Assembly: GCA_016648135.1 (NCBI GenBank)
Contig: JADDOH010001545.1
Span: 310,001-374,000 of the forward strand
Length of the DNA stretch: 64,000 nucleotides
Reading direction: 5' to 3'
Source of the DNA: Agrypnia vestita
Taxonomy: Eukaryota; Arthropoda; Insecta; Trichoptera; Phryganeidae
The translations under genes were made by a program, and so were the position numbers. Below the pieces are notes generated by a model. That model did no database searches, had not been told where the DNA came from, and saw only the letters and a program-made list of their open reading frames with translations. Below, one piece after another: positions 51,857 to 62,449 of the stretch (positions are counted from its first letter, which is position 1; the number at the start of each line of letters is the position of its first letter).

Positions 51857-54005
51857 TACTCACAAAATATACACTACGTAATACGCAGGTTGGTAAGCAT
51901 AATTATTGTATCGGCGATCATATTTAGTGACCTAATATTCACAAATGTACAAAACATCTGAACTTACACCCACATTATAAATGCTCCTTTCTAAAAAATA
52001 TACACTACTTAATTTTATATCTATCACATATACGCAGCATTAGAAAACATAAAAATATTTATAAAATTCTATACTCTATAGATATATCATGTTTTTGGAA
52101 CACACTACCGCCGGCTATCGCCGATTGATTAACATCTGGCACATTTTTATAGTAAGTATAGTTTTCACTTACAGATTCACTTGGCATTATATGCGTTGTA
52201 GCGAGTACAAGTGGTCATTAGTGTCTGCAGTTGGCTATCGGCTACACTGGCCATCGCGCGGCTGATAGTTTCCACTGCGCGGCTATTAGTGTCTGCGATT
52301 AGCTATCGCCCATTGCCTACTGCTTTTCATAAGATTTGGTTATTTTTTGAAACTGGTAATGGTAAAATCACGCACGGCGTACTGCGTTTTTGAAGCAATT
52401 ATAATATAGACGATACGTCGCCTTATATGCGTTGGAGTAAGATACATTTCCAATTATATTCTAACCTATAAATTGAACTTCAAAAGTATAGTTGCTTGCA
52501 GAAAAAATAAATTTAAATATCGATATACACCTATCGCCTTCAAGCGAATCGATTGTTACATAATGTGTATATAATGTTTTTATACATTAAATAATATCCG
52601 AATATATTTCAAAATAATCTGTACACGTCGTTTCTTAAAAAAATCATACGATTTGATTAATTTCTGAGACTCGCAATAGAAAAACAAATCATTTTTTATT
52701 CCTTTTACTCGTCTTGTTTCTACTAACTACAGGCAAAACGCATACTTGTAGCGAACTTGCAACAAATTTAATATACTTTCAAAAAAGTATAATTATTAGT
52801 TTATTTAATTAATTAAATAATTAGATTTATTTCAAAATAACCCTACTAATGTACGACGCTTGCTTTCCGATCCATTTTTGAAATAAAATATATGTTATTA
52901 TTTTCCACTAAATTAATTACATATAGTTTCATCAACATACTATATGTATATATATGTACACCACGTAAATAGGATATTTTGTAGCTACCAGTGAAAACCT
53001 GTAACTGGCTTTCTTTATGTTCCACATTCCTTGTTTTTTCTTAATTATTGTAAGCTGTTGGATTTCCAAATAAATAAATATATATTTCTCTATGCGTTTT
53101 AGGCGCAATCGAAATATAGATTCCTTTTATGACTTAAGACTGAATTCCCCAAAACCAATAGTATCAATTTGAAGGCTTACATTTGATCGCAATTTCAAAC
53201 TATATGCATACTTTTGATTCGCATTCGCAGTATAGATTTATTAAAGAAACTTTAATATACGTTTTGTGTGTATAAATATATTATATATTTAAGGGATCAG
53301 TATTCTCAAATAGGACATGCAAAGTATTTCATTTTCACTGTTAACCTTTATGGAAAAAGGATACCTTCGATTCTTGGAATTTATATTTTGTTTCCGTCTG
53401 CGTAATTCCATTATCCCCTCCATTCGACATGAATAATTATTCACAATTTTATCTCTGCTAATATCACAGGTTCATGGCTGACAGGGTCTTCACTTAATCT
53501 GTTTTCCTTGAGTAGACGCCATCTGAAATACCAATGAAAACATCTTCCAGAAACTTCGTGGCGTTTAAGCAAAATCAATAATATCAGGAGCACATCGAAA
53601 TGGACCGTTTTTACATCGCGTCGTTATTTTTCTTTCCAATTCTTCAAATAATCGAACTGATACATTCGAACGCTGACTTGTATCGAGGTGGTCGCTAATC
53701 TCAACTTTCACAACGCCGTCGTTTCCACTAGAAAAAAAAAAGCAGATTTATATTTCAAGTCACAGTTATACTGCAGTAGATTTTTATATCCATACTTCGT
53801 ATACCCCACTAGTCACGTATACCTAATTGGGTATAAGTATTTTACGTATACCCAATAATGTATGCTCAAGAACGTACACCCAACTACGTGTACCTGCCTC
53901 AATCACATTACAAAACATGGCAAAACTTTTTCAATTGTCTTACCGAGATTAATTTAACACATTGACAAGAAGAACGCTTCTGCCATAACTTTTGAAGCCA
54001 AGCCT
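51857..54005. other. Long AT-rich stretch, nothing firmly recognised
   Basis: A possible non-LTR 3' tail (CCAAATAAATAAATATATAT) ends near 53085. No supported gene. Confidence 0.45.
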
Positions 54006-54007
54006 TG

Positions 54008-54180
54008 ACAATATATATATATATAATATAATAATTATAATATAGATATATATATAGATATAAATATATATATATAGATATCGATATATAGAATATATAT
54101 AATAGAGTATAATATAGAGAATAGATATATATATATATAGATATATATAATTAATATAATATATATTATTAATATTTCTT
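54008..54180. repeat. (AT)n-rich microsatellite block
   Basis: Repeated ATATAT and ATAGATATATA runs. The 130-codon Ile/Tyr frame across it is an artefact. Confidence 0.9.
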
Positions 54181-54241
54181 ATTAATAAACCAGAAATCAC
54201 GATGAAAACACCGAAGCAATTAGAAAATCCAACCTTCCAAA

Positions 54242-54545
54242 TTGTATAATGACGATAAGAAAGTAAAATATACGGAGTATAGAAGCCGAGCAAACACATT
54301 AAACGGCGTCGGCTGGAGAAACACCACTCCTCCACAACCACCTGACGCAGAATTTTTCAAACTTTCACTTGACGGTGAGTCCGGACCCAAAACGGTTGTA
54401 CGCTTATGGAGAAGCAGCTATCGACAAGGCGCCTGAAGATGAACTAGTGAGATCTGTTGAAACGTCGGCAGACGAAGGGTCCTGACGACCAGAATTGACG
54501 CGGGGTTCCCGCCAAAGTAGTTAGAACTAACATTATATAGATTTA
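54242..54545 (+). repeat. Penelope-type terminal repeat fragment
   Basis: A GC-richer block (GAGAAACACCACTCCTCCAC, CACCTGACGCAGAATTTTTC, GACGGTGAGTCCGG) ends in a hammerhead-like core and GCGGGGTTCCCGCC. No coding domain is visible. Class is inferred from the core only. Confidence 0.4.
54431..54470 (+). ncRNA. Hammerhead-ribozyme-like motif, lone
   Basis: CTGAAGA (54433-54439) is followed by T, then a weaker stem II (AAC-AG / CT-GTT, one bulge, loop TGAGAT) and GAAA (54459-54462). ACGT is self-complementary and C follows, giving the classic GUC cleavage triplet at 54464-54466. Stem II is shorter than in the other copies. Confidence 0.45.
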
Positions 54546-54959
54546 TATAATAATAATATATATATATATGTGTGTGTGTGTATATATATTCTCTATAAGA
54601 ACTTTGGCTTTTGAATTTGGGGAAAAAATATATAACCCCCATCGATTCAATACGACATCACAGAAGACTAGAAAGGGTTTACTCAGAGGTGGCACAAAAA
54701 ATGAACCGCTTATTCCGGTCAGACCAATGTCTGTGCAAAAGTGATTTCTGTGCCTAGGTGTCCATGCGCACTCTTAGGTTTCCACGTGCGCACTCTTAAA
54801 TCAAGAGTGGGCAAATTACTACTTTTAGATTTAATGGTTTTTGTCATAAAGTATTCGAATTAGAATAAAATTTCGTGTAATAATGTTAGTAAGAGACAGT
54901 ATAGTATGAATATAGAAAGTTAATTCTTGAAACAATGTTTGTTTTATTAATATTATAAA

Positions 54960-55185
54960 TTTAACCTTATGTAAGCACACTATTCTGAAGATCACTAGTT
55001 CTGAAGTGGAGACCTTGGGAGAATAAAAGAGGCCTCGGAAGACCTCAAAAGAGATGGGCCGACGACATAACCACTGTTGGGAGAAATAAATGACTACAAT
55101 TAGCAAATAACAAGGAAGGATATGGAAGAGGCCTATATCCAGCACTGGAGTGATGAAGGCTGAAGAAGAAGAAGACGCACACTAT
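54960..55185 (+). pseudogene. RTE-type non-LTR 3' end (decayed)
   Basis: WRPWENKRGLGRPQKRWADD, then ITTVGRNK and, after a frame change, KDMEEAYIQHWSDEG and a GAAGAAGAAG tail at 55160-55172. GRPxxRWxDD and EEAY are the closing motifs of insect RTE proteins, as at 31138-31440. Confidence 0.72.
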
Positions 55186-56340
55186 CTTACAATTTGTAAC
55201 CAGCATTTCCAGGGTTACAGATTAAGTTAAAAATAAGTTAGTGGGGAAAGCCACTTAATAATAATAATGTTTCCATTTAATCCAGGCAGGAGGCGAATGG
55301 AATGTCCGGGAGAGTTGTGTGGAATGACTATATTTTCAACAGAGTTGTAAAATGTTTACAATTATATTTTGTTTTTGGAACAAAACCTAATGATAGATAA
55401 CATAATAATCAAGAATCTATCGTTTACTTATATACCTATCTTACCACAATATTTTTCAAAGGCCTTAAATTAGTAAATTAATAAATAAATTTAACCTTAA
55501 CTTAAATTAATAAATATTATTTATCATAAATAAAGACAAAAAAATTATTATAAAAGAAATGGTTTGATTTCTATAACAAGAATAAATCACGGAGAAAAAA
55601 TTTAAATATTAAACATTTAGCCCTTTTAAAAGCAGAAAACTCATTGATTATTAATATCCCTCTAACGATGTCCATTCCGGCTACAATAAACTTGACTTCT
55701 CGATAAACAATAATTAGTTTGCAACATAAAATTATTGAATTGAAATCCTTCTGATTTATAATTTACAATGGTGGGGGGGGGAGAAGAGAGGGATCGTCGG
55801 GGGAAGCTGTATAGTTTTGTTTTAAAATTTGGATTTAATAGTATTAAATTTAATTTGAAGTGCATCATTACATTCATATCTGGGAGAGGGAATGGTGTAT
55901 AGATGATTGATTTTTACAGAGAATATATCGGAGGGGTGAGAGAGGGGTAGAGAGATTTTCAAACATACTTTCACAGATATGTCTAGTATACTCAAACAAA
56001 ATAAATAACGGTGTAACTTTATTTAATTTCAAACGTTTATTTTCTTAATAGAACGAGAGACATAAGCATTAAGTCAGTAATCGATATTATGAAAACTACG
56101 TTCGTAGTTATATTATAAGTATCTTAGGTAATACATCAAACGCATATTAAATTAAATATTTAATCAATCTGTAAAATATATTACGTTTTAAGTAATTAAA
56201 CCTGTTATCTAATAAAATTTTAGTCATTGTTAGTGCTCGGTCCCTATAAAATAAAATATTAACTTGTAATGTAACGAGATCGTTCCATTTCACTTCATTT
56301 GATTAGGTCCACAGCATTTCTATATTATTATTCTGAATAT
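55186..56340. other. AT-rich gap, nothing recognised
   Basis: No supported gene. A G-run (GGTGGGGGGGGGAGAAGAG) occurs near 55770. Confidence 0.45.
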
Positions 56341-56344
56341 ATTG

Positions 56345-56580
56345 TGTATATCCAAAAATAATTTAATGCAGTCATCGAGTTATATTAGTTTATAATGTAC
56401 TGAATACGAGATTTTATAGGAAACATAGCCTACAAATTTATAGGAAACATGATTTTGGAAGGGATAAATACATAAAATATAGAATTCAGTACATTTTAAA
56501 TTTGAAGTCCTCGGTGACTGCATTCAAAATATTTTTTTTAATTTTTCGGATATTGCTGCCTTTGCTTTTATACCCCACTA
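56345..56580. repeat. MITE family E, copy 2
   Basis: The left arm (ATATCCAAAAATAATTTAATG, CAGTCATCGAG, TGTACTGAATACGAGATTTT) mirrors the right arm (GAATTCAGTACATTT, CTCGGTGACTGCATTCAAAA, GGATATTGCTGCCTTTGC). Confidence 0.7.
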
Positions 56581-56752
56581 TTAATCTCTATAAAATTTTT
56601 ACAACATAGCAAACTTTTATGTTATAATTTTTTTAGTTAATTAAATGTTATATATTATAGTTTAAAAAATGTGTAGTTAAAAAATTTGATCAAAGTATGA
56701 AATAAAACAATGTACTTTGTTTTTTTCCACTTATATTTGAGCACTTGTTTCA

Positions 56753-56789
56753 CTACATGTTTCGGAAACGTCCGTTTCCTTCATCAGGA
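56753..56789 (-). ncRNA. Hammerhead-ribozyme-like motif, left arm of foldback
   Basis: On the minus strand: CTGATGA (56787-56781), extra A, stem II GGAAAC / GTTTCC (six pairs) with loop GGAC, then GAAA (56763-56760). ACATGT is a perfect self-complementary stem III with A56754 as cleavage base (GUA, a permitted triplet). All core bases are present. Confidence 0.72.
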
Positions 56790-56799
56790 GGATTAAGAC

Positions 56800-56836
56800 C
56801 TGATGAAGGAAACGGACGTTTCCGAAACATTTAGTG
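56800..56836 (+). ncRNA. Hammerhead-ribozyme-like motif, right arm of foldback
   Basis: CTGATGA (56800-56806), extra A, the same six-pair stem II and GAAA (56824-56827) are intact. The next bases read ACATTT instead of ACATGT, so the stem III palindrome is broken and the cleavage triplet is lost. Confidence 0.62.
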
Positions 56837-57079
56837 AAACAAGTGCTCAAATATAAGTGGAAAAGAACAAATTTCATTGTTTTATTTCATAATTTGTTCA
56901 TAAGGGATTTCCAAAAAGTTAACGCCGAAACATTAATTTACTTAAAAAATTTGATTTTTTGAAAAAAAATTTCGGAGCTTTCAAAAGCGGTGAATTATGA
57001 TATTCTGTGATAAAAATCATAAAAAATATCAATTTGGGGAGACATATAAAAGCTTATAAAAAGTCCATATCAGTGGTCA

Positions 57080-57310
57080 CTTACGGTTGAGAAAAATATA
57101 TTATTAGTTTTTTAATGCAAAATACTAGTGATGTTTACAGAAGCATAAAACGAACCACAAGGAATAAAATAAAATTCTAAAGTGGACTGGCCAATTGAAA
57201 GAATGCTAGATGACAAAACGCGGATGATCATGGCCAACTAGGTAAGATTGTGAAGGAAACTAAATCCCACCCTGGGATGTTACTCCGTGGAAGAAGATAA
57301 GAAGAAAAGT
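57080..57310 (+). pseudogene. RTE-type non-LTR 3' end, badly decayed
   Basis: RTTRNKIKF, then LKWTGQL, and TPWKKIRRK follow the order of RTE C-termini (IRxRTK, LKWxWAGH, RP). Stops interrupt all frames. The assignment is tentative. Confidence 0.35.
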
Positions 57311-57527
57311 CACAAGATAGCGGCAGGGGCGCCTTTTTCGTAATATTTTACATTCTATTAATTCTTCCGTGAGAGAAAGAGGCTGACCGCAAATCGATAG
57401 GCTGACCAGAACAAATGCGCTACTGGCTAACTTGTTGGAACGCAGGCTCCAAAGAAAGACGGAAGAAAATTGTCAAGGCATCAGCAAACCACTACGAAGA
57501 AGTCGATTCGAGAGAAAGAAGAATACC

Positions 57528-57628
57528 TGTGTGTGTGCGTGTGCGTTCGCGTGTGCGTGTTCATGTGCGTGGCGTGTGCGTGTGCGTGTGCTATGCGTGT
57601 GCTTGTGCGTGAGCGTGTGCGTGTGCCG
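57528..57628. repeat. (GTGTGC)n-type microsatellite
   Basis: TGTGTGTGCGTGTGCGTTCG and GTGTGCGTGTGCGTGTGC runs, imperfect. Open frames on both strands here are by-products of the repeat. Confidence 0.92.
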
Positions 57629-57739
57629 GCCAAAAGGCAGTACGGAAAAACGGGTATGCCACTGCTCTTACTGTACATATATTGTTGAATTTGTACTGAA
57701 ACAATCGTGTGAACTAACGCCGGCGTACTATTGAGAATA

Positions 57740-58190
57740 TTGGACATGCTTCAGAAGAAACATCGATGTATCCAAAAAGTATCAAAACATTGATTGTACT
57801 GGGTTCCCAAAAAAATCTATCTGATACGACCCTCTGTCCATTTCCCTATCGAATGGTCTGTAATATGAGGAGATCCGCGGGTAATGTCAATATTTTGCCG
57901 GGGCTGTTGACGGGAGGACCCTTCCCGAATCACTTTGTATTCCGGGCTATCGTCTTATCTCAGAAGCAAAGCCTACCCTGGTGAGGAAATCATGATCCGC
58001 CCCCTTCAACGGTTATGTGATACAAATATCTAATATATAATATAAAACGAAACCATCCAAAATTTTCATCTAATCGTATTTTCTGATCAATGTCAAAGTA
58101 AACCTATGTACCTAAATAAACATAAATACTTAATATACATAAAATGTATGTAAAATATAATATACAATACTAGGAGTGTTGGGTATAAAA
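57740..58190. other. Gap with an unassigned open frame
   Basis: A 72-codon ATG frame at 57766-57984 ends FRAIVLSQKQSLPW. It reads moderately protein-like, but I recognise no family. Confidence 0.25.
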
Positions 58191-58194
58191 GCAA

Positions 58195-58830
58195 AGGCAG
58201 CATATCCAAAAAATATATATATATTTTGAATGCAGTCACCGAGGATTACTAATTTAAAACATACTGAATCCTAGATTTTCATATCAATAACGATCAAAAT
58301 CATGTTTCTTATAAATTGATATGCTGTATCTATACCTATAAATCTTAAAGTCTGTATGTCTGTCTGTCTGTCTGTTCTTTATACAAATCCACACTGTTTT
58401 TCCGATTCGATTCAAATTTTGCATACTTATGCTTTGGGACCCGGCGGGAAACATAGGTAACATTTCCTCCTTATTCTCATACCCCTTCCCCTCCCCTGAC
58501 ATATTTTCGATGCAAATCTGTACCGTTTGACCGATCGGACTCAAAATTTGGAATCTTATTCTTTAGGACTCGGCGGGCAACATAGGCTACATTTCCCCTT
58601 TCCTCCTTTACCCCTTCCTCTCCTTCTGATATATTTTCGATGCAAATCTATACACTTCGAATCAAACCTTTGTTTCCCCTCACAAATTTATTTTCAACTT
58701 AATCCTTAACCCGTGCAACGCCGGGTACGAACAGCTAGTTTTCTATAAAATCTCAAATTCAGTTCAGAATAAACAGTAGTCTTCGATGACTGCATTCAAT
58801 TTTTTTTTGGATATTGCTGCCTTTACTTAG
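58195..58830. repeat. MITE family E, copy 3, split by a Helitron
   Basis: The left part (AAAAGCAAAGGCAGCATATCC, TTGAATGCAGTCACCGAGG, CATACTGAATCCTAGATTTT) stops at 58328. The right part (TCTCAAATTCAGTTCAG, CGATGACTGCATTCAATTTT, GGATATTGCTGCCTTTA) restarts at 58740. They are mirror arms. The 411 bases between are a Helitron. Confidence 0.75.
58329..58739 (+). mobile_element. Non-autonomous Helitron
   Basis: It begins TCTATACCTATAAATC after host A and ends with the hairpin CCCGTGCAACGCCGGG, then TACGAACAG and CTAGT before host T. 5' TC, 3' CTRRT with a hairpin about 10 bases upstream and insertion between A and T are the Helitron signature. There is no target duplication. Inside, two ~125-bp units (ATATTTTCGATGCAAATCT, GGGCAACATAGG or GGGAAACATAGG) stand in tandem. 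A (CTGT)n run lies near the 5' end. No Rep/helicase is present. Confidence 0.85.
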
Positions 58831-59808
58831 TATTTCTAAAAATATGTATTTAGTGCAAATTGGTCGCCTCAAGTAATTTTGTGATATTCCATTATTAAAT
58901 TAAAAAAATATTGGGTAATTTGTGGTACTGGTATTATCTAAAATTTTCAGCACAATTGAAAATTGTGCCATTTTTGTGGATGAATAGAAATAATAAAAAT
59001 TACCCATTCGTTTAATGAAAATTATCGATAAATATAATTATAAAATATGTACATATTAATTATTTATAAATTAAATATTAATAATTAATTTAATAAAAAA
59101 AATAAAAATTATTATTATTATTATTAAACTAATCAATTAGAAACATAAAGAATATATCATTATATCAATAAATATTTGGTTGCCAGTGGGACACAAGCTC
59201 GAAAAATTTATTTTCCAGATAACATTGATACCAATTTTGCATATAAATCTAATTTCTTTTGAATATCCTGGAACTATATTCTCAATCTCAACTTCATAAT
59301 AATAGTAAAAAAATTCATTAAAAAATAAAAATGATTTTAAATTGTTAGAGAGCTTAAAAAAAGGTCTTCACAATTGTTATGCTGTACAAACAATACGAAT
59401 CCTGAGGTAGCTTTAAAATAAGAATCGGTTCTATCATAGTCTTTTTAAAAACCATTACTTAGATTGGACCTTCACACTTCGCTGTATAGTGTTTGGCATA
59501 ATTAAGACAATTTAGACATCATTATCCGTGACATTTCATTTTATTTTATTTTATCCTTGAGTTAAAAATGATTAATGAAACACAAGGAACCTAAAATAAT
59601 TATATTTATTGATTTCACAGTAACTCGCTATACTATTACTATTCTTAATTCCCTTTAATGCCCTGAATCTGTCTAGGCACTGACACTCATGTCATGTCAC
59701 ACATCTCGAAAGTAACGTATCTTTAAATATAATAGAATTATTACTGTATTTATTCATTATAAACCCTTATAATAATATCACGAATCTTGATTGCGGGAAA
59801 CAAATTAA
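58831..59808. other. AT-rich gap, nothing recognised
   Basis: No supported gene or bounded element. Confidence 0.45.
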
Positions 59809-59809
59809 A

Positions 59810-60125
59810 ACAATGGAAATTAATTATCATTTTATTAATTAATGCTTAATTAATTATTAAATCGACAAAGTCACTTAACACGAATGAAATTAATATACTA
59901 TTCTTGAATTCACACTATTCCGCAATTTATAACTCAACTATGAACTATTTATTATTGCTTTATTTATCACTTATTACAACATTCCATTTGATTTTCGCAC
60001 GTACAAATCGCAATTATTTATTTATATAGTTAGGTACTACGATTATTTCGCTTAATATATGTCGCTCCAATTATCTCACGACTGGCCATCCCGGTTGTCG
60101 TCCCGCGGCTGATATCGCATTGATA
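59810..60125 (+). repeat. Dispersed repeat D, copy 3
   Basis: TTTATTAATTAATGCTTAAT, CGACAAAGTCACTTAACACG, ATTATTTCGCTTA and ATTATCTCACGACTGGCC match 19365-19640 in order. The 3' part seen in copies 1 and 2 is missing. Confidence 0.6.
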
Positions 60126-60240
60126 GAAGTGTCAAAATAAACTCAATCTGTACAGTTATCGATCCCGCTCATACACGCAATACGTAGGCCTTTCGAACTC
60201 GAAATGAAGATGATTTCGCGAAGATTCTTTTTCTTTTTGG

Positions 60241-60440
60241 TATTTTTTTTTTTTTTTTTTTAAATAAATAGAGATGCGAACACGGAATACGTGTCACATC
60301 AATATTCTTACTATTTTCAAACTAAACTAAACGCTTGTGCTATGAAAATAGGACTAACTTCTTAGTCTGGGCTGAGATTCGAACCCGCGACCATTGGATC
60401 ACGAGGCGAGTGTCCTAACCACAAGACCAACAAGCTACTC
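60241..60440 (-). repeat. tRNA-derived SINE family A, copy 2
   Basis: Reverse orientation of the copy at 43346-43541. The plus strand starts with ~21 T, then AGAGATGCGAACACGG, ATTCGAACCCGCGACC (B-box complement) and CTAACCACAAGACCAACAAG (A-box complement). Only a handful of differences separate the two copies. Confidence 0.85.
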
Positions 60441-61025
60441 AACTACTATTTGCGATCTTATTTTCGTCATTGACATAATGCGAGCGATTTTGCATATGAT
60501 TTCTTTTACCATCTCGTTACAATACGTTAATTCTTATTCTCTATGTTGAATTAATGTCGATGTTGTATCTACAATAAAAATAGCATACATTAATTGTGTA
60601 CATATTAATAAATAAATTTACTTATGTTTGTGAAAGATATGGTGCTTGGGGAAAATATAAGTGATGTTGATATTTAATGCATCATTGGCATTGGTGATAA
60701 ATAAATTATTACGTGATATTAATACATCACCGATAACTTCAGCTATCGCATTAACCCCGGCTGCTTCCCTAACGATGCTCCGACAGTTTGGGTAAATTAC
60801 CAACATATGTAAATATTTGACACGAATGCTCAAGTGTTTTTTTTTTTGAGTCACGGATTGGCGAAAATTACGATATGAAACAAGATATATAGTACGTCTA
60901 ATTTATCTAAAAAATTGACAAATTTGGAACTAACGACGCCATATTGAATCCTGTCAGCTGTCAGGTTACGATTATATTAGAATTCACTAATGTTCTGATC
61001 GTTTTTTAAGAAAATTTTTGTTTGT
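60441..61025. other. Gap with an unassigned minus-strand frame
   Basis: A frame at 60618-60854 (-) includes REAAGVNAIAEVIGDVLISR, which reads protein-like, but no family is recognised. The bases at 60950-61030 (CCTGTCAGCTGTCAGG) precede the transposase remnant and may be its leader. Confidence 0.3.
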
Positions 61026-61029
61026 CACC

Positions 61030-61435
61030 ATGCCAAAAATGATTGAAAGTGATACTCGAGAAATTATTTTAAAAATGCACACGTTTTTTGAAAAGGTACA
61101 ACGTCTCAAAGTCTCAATTATACCGTTTGATTATGTTCATACACGCATTGCCGCCATTTTAGGTTAGTGCTGCCATGCCGTTATAATGATTTTTCCATAA
61201 TTACATATTTATTTTACTTTTAATATCCTATTCCATTTTTTTTCGAGTATTTCTGAATCGGCCAATTACTAAATTGTTAAAGAGGGTACGGCGGAGAATT
61301 AGGTATGAAAATATCTACACCCGATAACGAAAAAAAACAAGGAAAAATCGTTGCTGATAACTTTGATTTGGGAGTCATCTTTCGAAAAGTGCATGTATTT
61401 TATACATTTATTTTTATATCTATCAGATATATACG
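61030..61435 (+). pseudogene. IS630/Tc1-like (DDE_3-type) transposase N-terminus, spliced and decayed
   Basis: The ATG at 61030 begins MPKMIESDTREIILKMHTFF, then EKVQRL, IIPFDYVHTRIAAILG and a donor G|GTTAGT at 61162/61163. After a short gap, 61255-61430 reads in shifting frames SISESANY, IVKEGTAEN, MKISTPDNEKK and DNFDLGVIFRKVHVFYT. The order REIIL-x-FF, IPF, RxAxxxG|VS(E)S, IVKEG, STP and FD-x-RKVHxFY is that of a common insect transposon protein N-terminus (helix-turn-helix before a DDE_3 domain), with an intron after the first exon. At least one frameshift and two stops lie in the second exon. The catalytic domain is absent. Confidence 0.6.
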
Positions 61436-61547
61436 GTGTCGGTAAATGTTCTATCTTCTACGAATAATCCGACACTATAGTACCTACTAACATTTAATAT
61501 ATTTTTTAATGTATCTCTTGCTTTTGAAACATACTGTTACGCACACT

Positions 61548-61666
61548 ATGGACCAGTTGCATCAACTTGGTTAATACTAATAATTTTTTTAAAGTATAGA
61601 TTTATTACGAAAACGGGTTGTTTAATTGAATGAAAAATTACTATAAACCAAGTTGATTCAGCCGGC
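61548..61666. repeat. MITE family B, diverged copy
   Basis: The ends GGACCAGTTGCATCAACTTGG and AACCAAGTTGATTCAGCCGGCC are inverted relatives of each other and of 12760-12905. The middle keeps AAGTATAGATTTATTACGAAAACGGG against GCATAGATTTTTACGGAAACGGG. Confidence 0.7.
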
Positions 61667-62449
61667 CTTATCTCGATTGTTATCCTTAGTGTTACTGAGT
61701 AAACATGGAGGTATAAGAATTGGTATAAGAGATCGAATAATAGAATTATTATTGTTTGTGGTTTTTTGTGCTGAAAATTATGACATTTTTTTCGATTTTA
61801 ATTTATTTTTTCTTTTTTAGCATTTTACGTTTTTGTCTCGCATTGTATACTTCTTAGTAACTTGATTAAAAATAATGAATTGGAATAAATTCCCAAAAAA
61901 TTTGATATTTTTAGACTGTGAGCAACACTATATAGACTGGAGCGCCCTCCTCTATTCTCCAGATAAATTGGACGAACTGTAGGTATCTACATTATTATTT
62001 TTTGAAAAATCTTATGTATAAGAATTCTTTTTAAAACTATTTATTTTATTTTTAAAATTTTATTTAAAAAAAAATTAATCAGTAATTTCAGATAAATTTA
62101 ACACAATCGCAAATCTTATCATGAAAAATAAACATTTTTTGGAAGACGTTCTGTGTATCCCATAGTTTTTAAATTTAAGTAGGTAATTTAGAAAATTAAT
62201 TTCTCATTAGATTCTTAGTTTTTCTTCCTGACATTCAAAATTCGTGCTTGAAAACGAATGCTCGCAGAAACATATTGAGTCAAATTTGAAAAGAACTACA
62301 TATATGACATACATGTGATGTAGTAGTTAAAACCAGTGGTAGCGGGTATATAATAATTGAAAAATTACAAATGTTTTTCGGAAATAAACTCTCTCTACTA
62401 AGTATCAAAAAACTACTGAATTTCAATGAAATGTTAATATTTTATTAAT

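Larger units (their letters stand above)
56696..56892. mobile_element. Foldback element with hammerhead-like cores in both arms
   Basis: The arms 56696-56787 and 56800-56892 are near-perfect mirrors (TGAAATAAAACAATG, CCACTTATATTTGAGCAC, TTGTTTCACTACATG) around a 12-base spacer. Each arm ends inward in CTGATGA. The whole unit (~197 bp) is two inverted Penelope-type terminal repeats with no coding sequence between them. Confidence 0.78.

Noticed and set aside
53949..54341. 130-codon minus-strand frame rich in Ile and Tyr
   Set aside because: It is produced by the (AT)n block at 54008-54180; no domain or balanced composition.
57415..57747. Four overlapping frames of 65-100 codons on both strands
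   Set aside because: They are translations of the (GTGTGC)n microsatellite and change character outside it.
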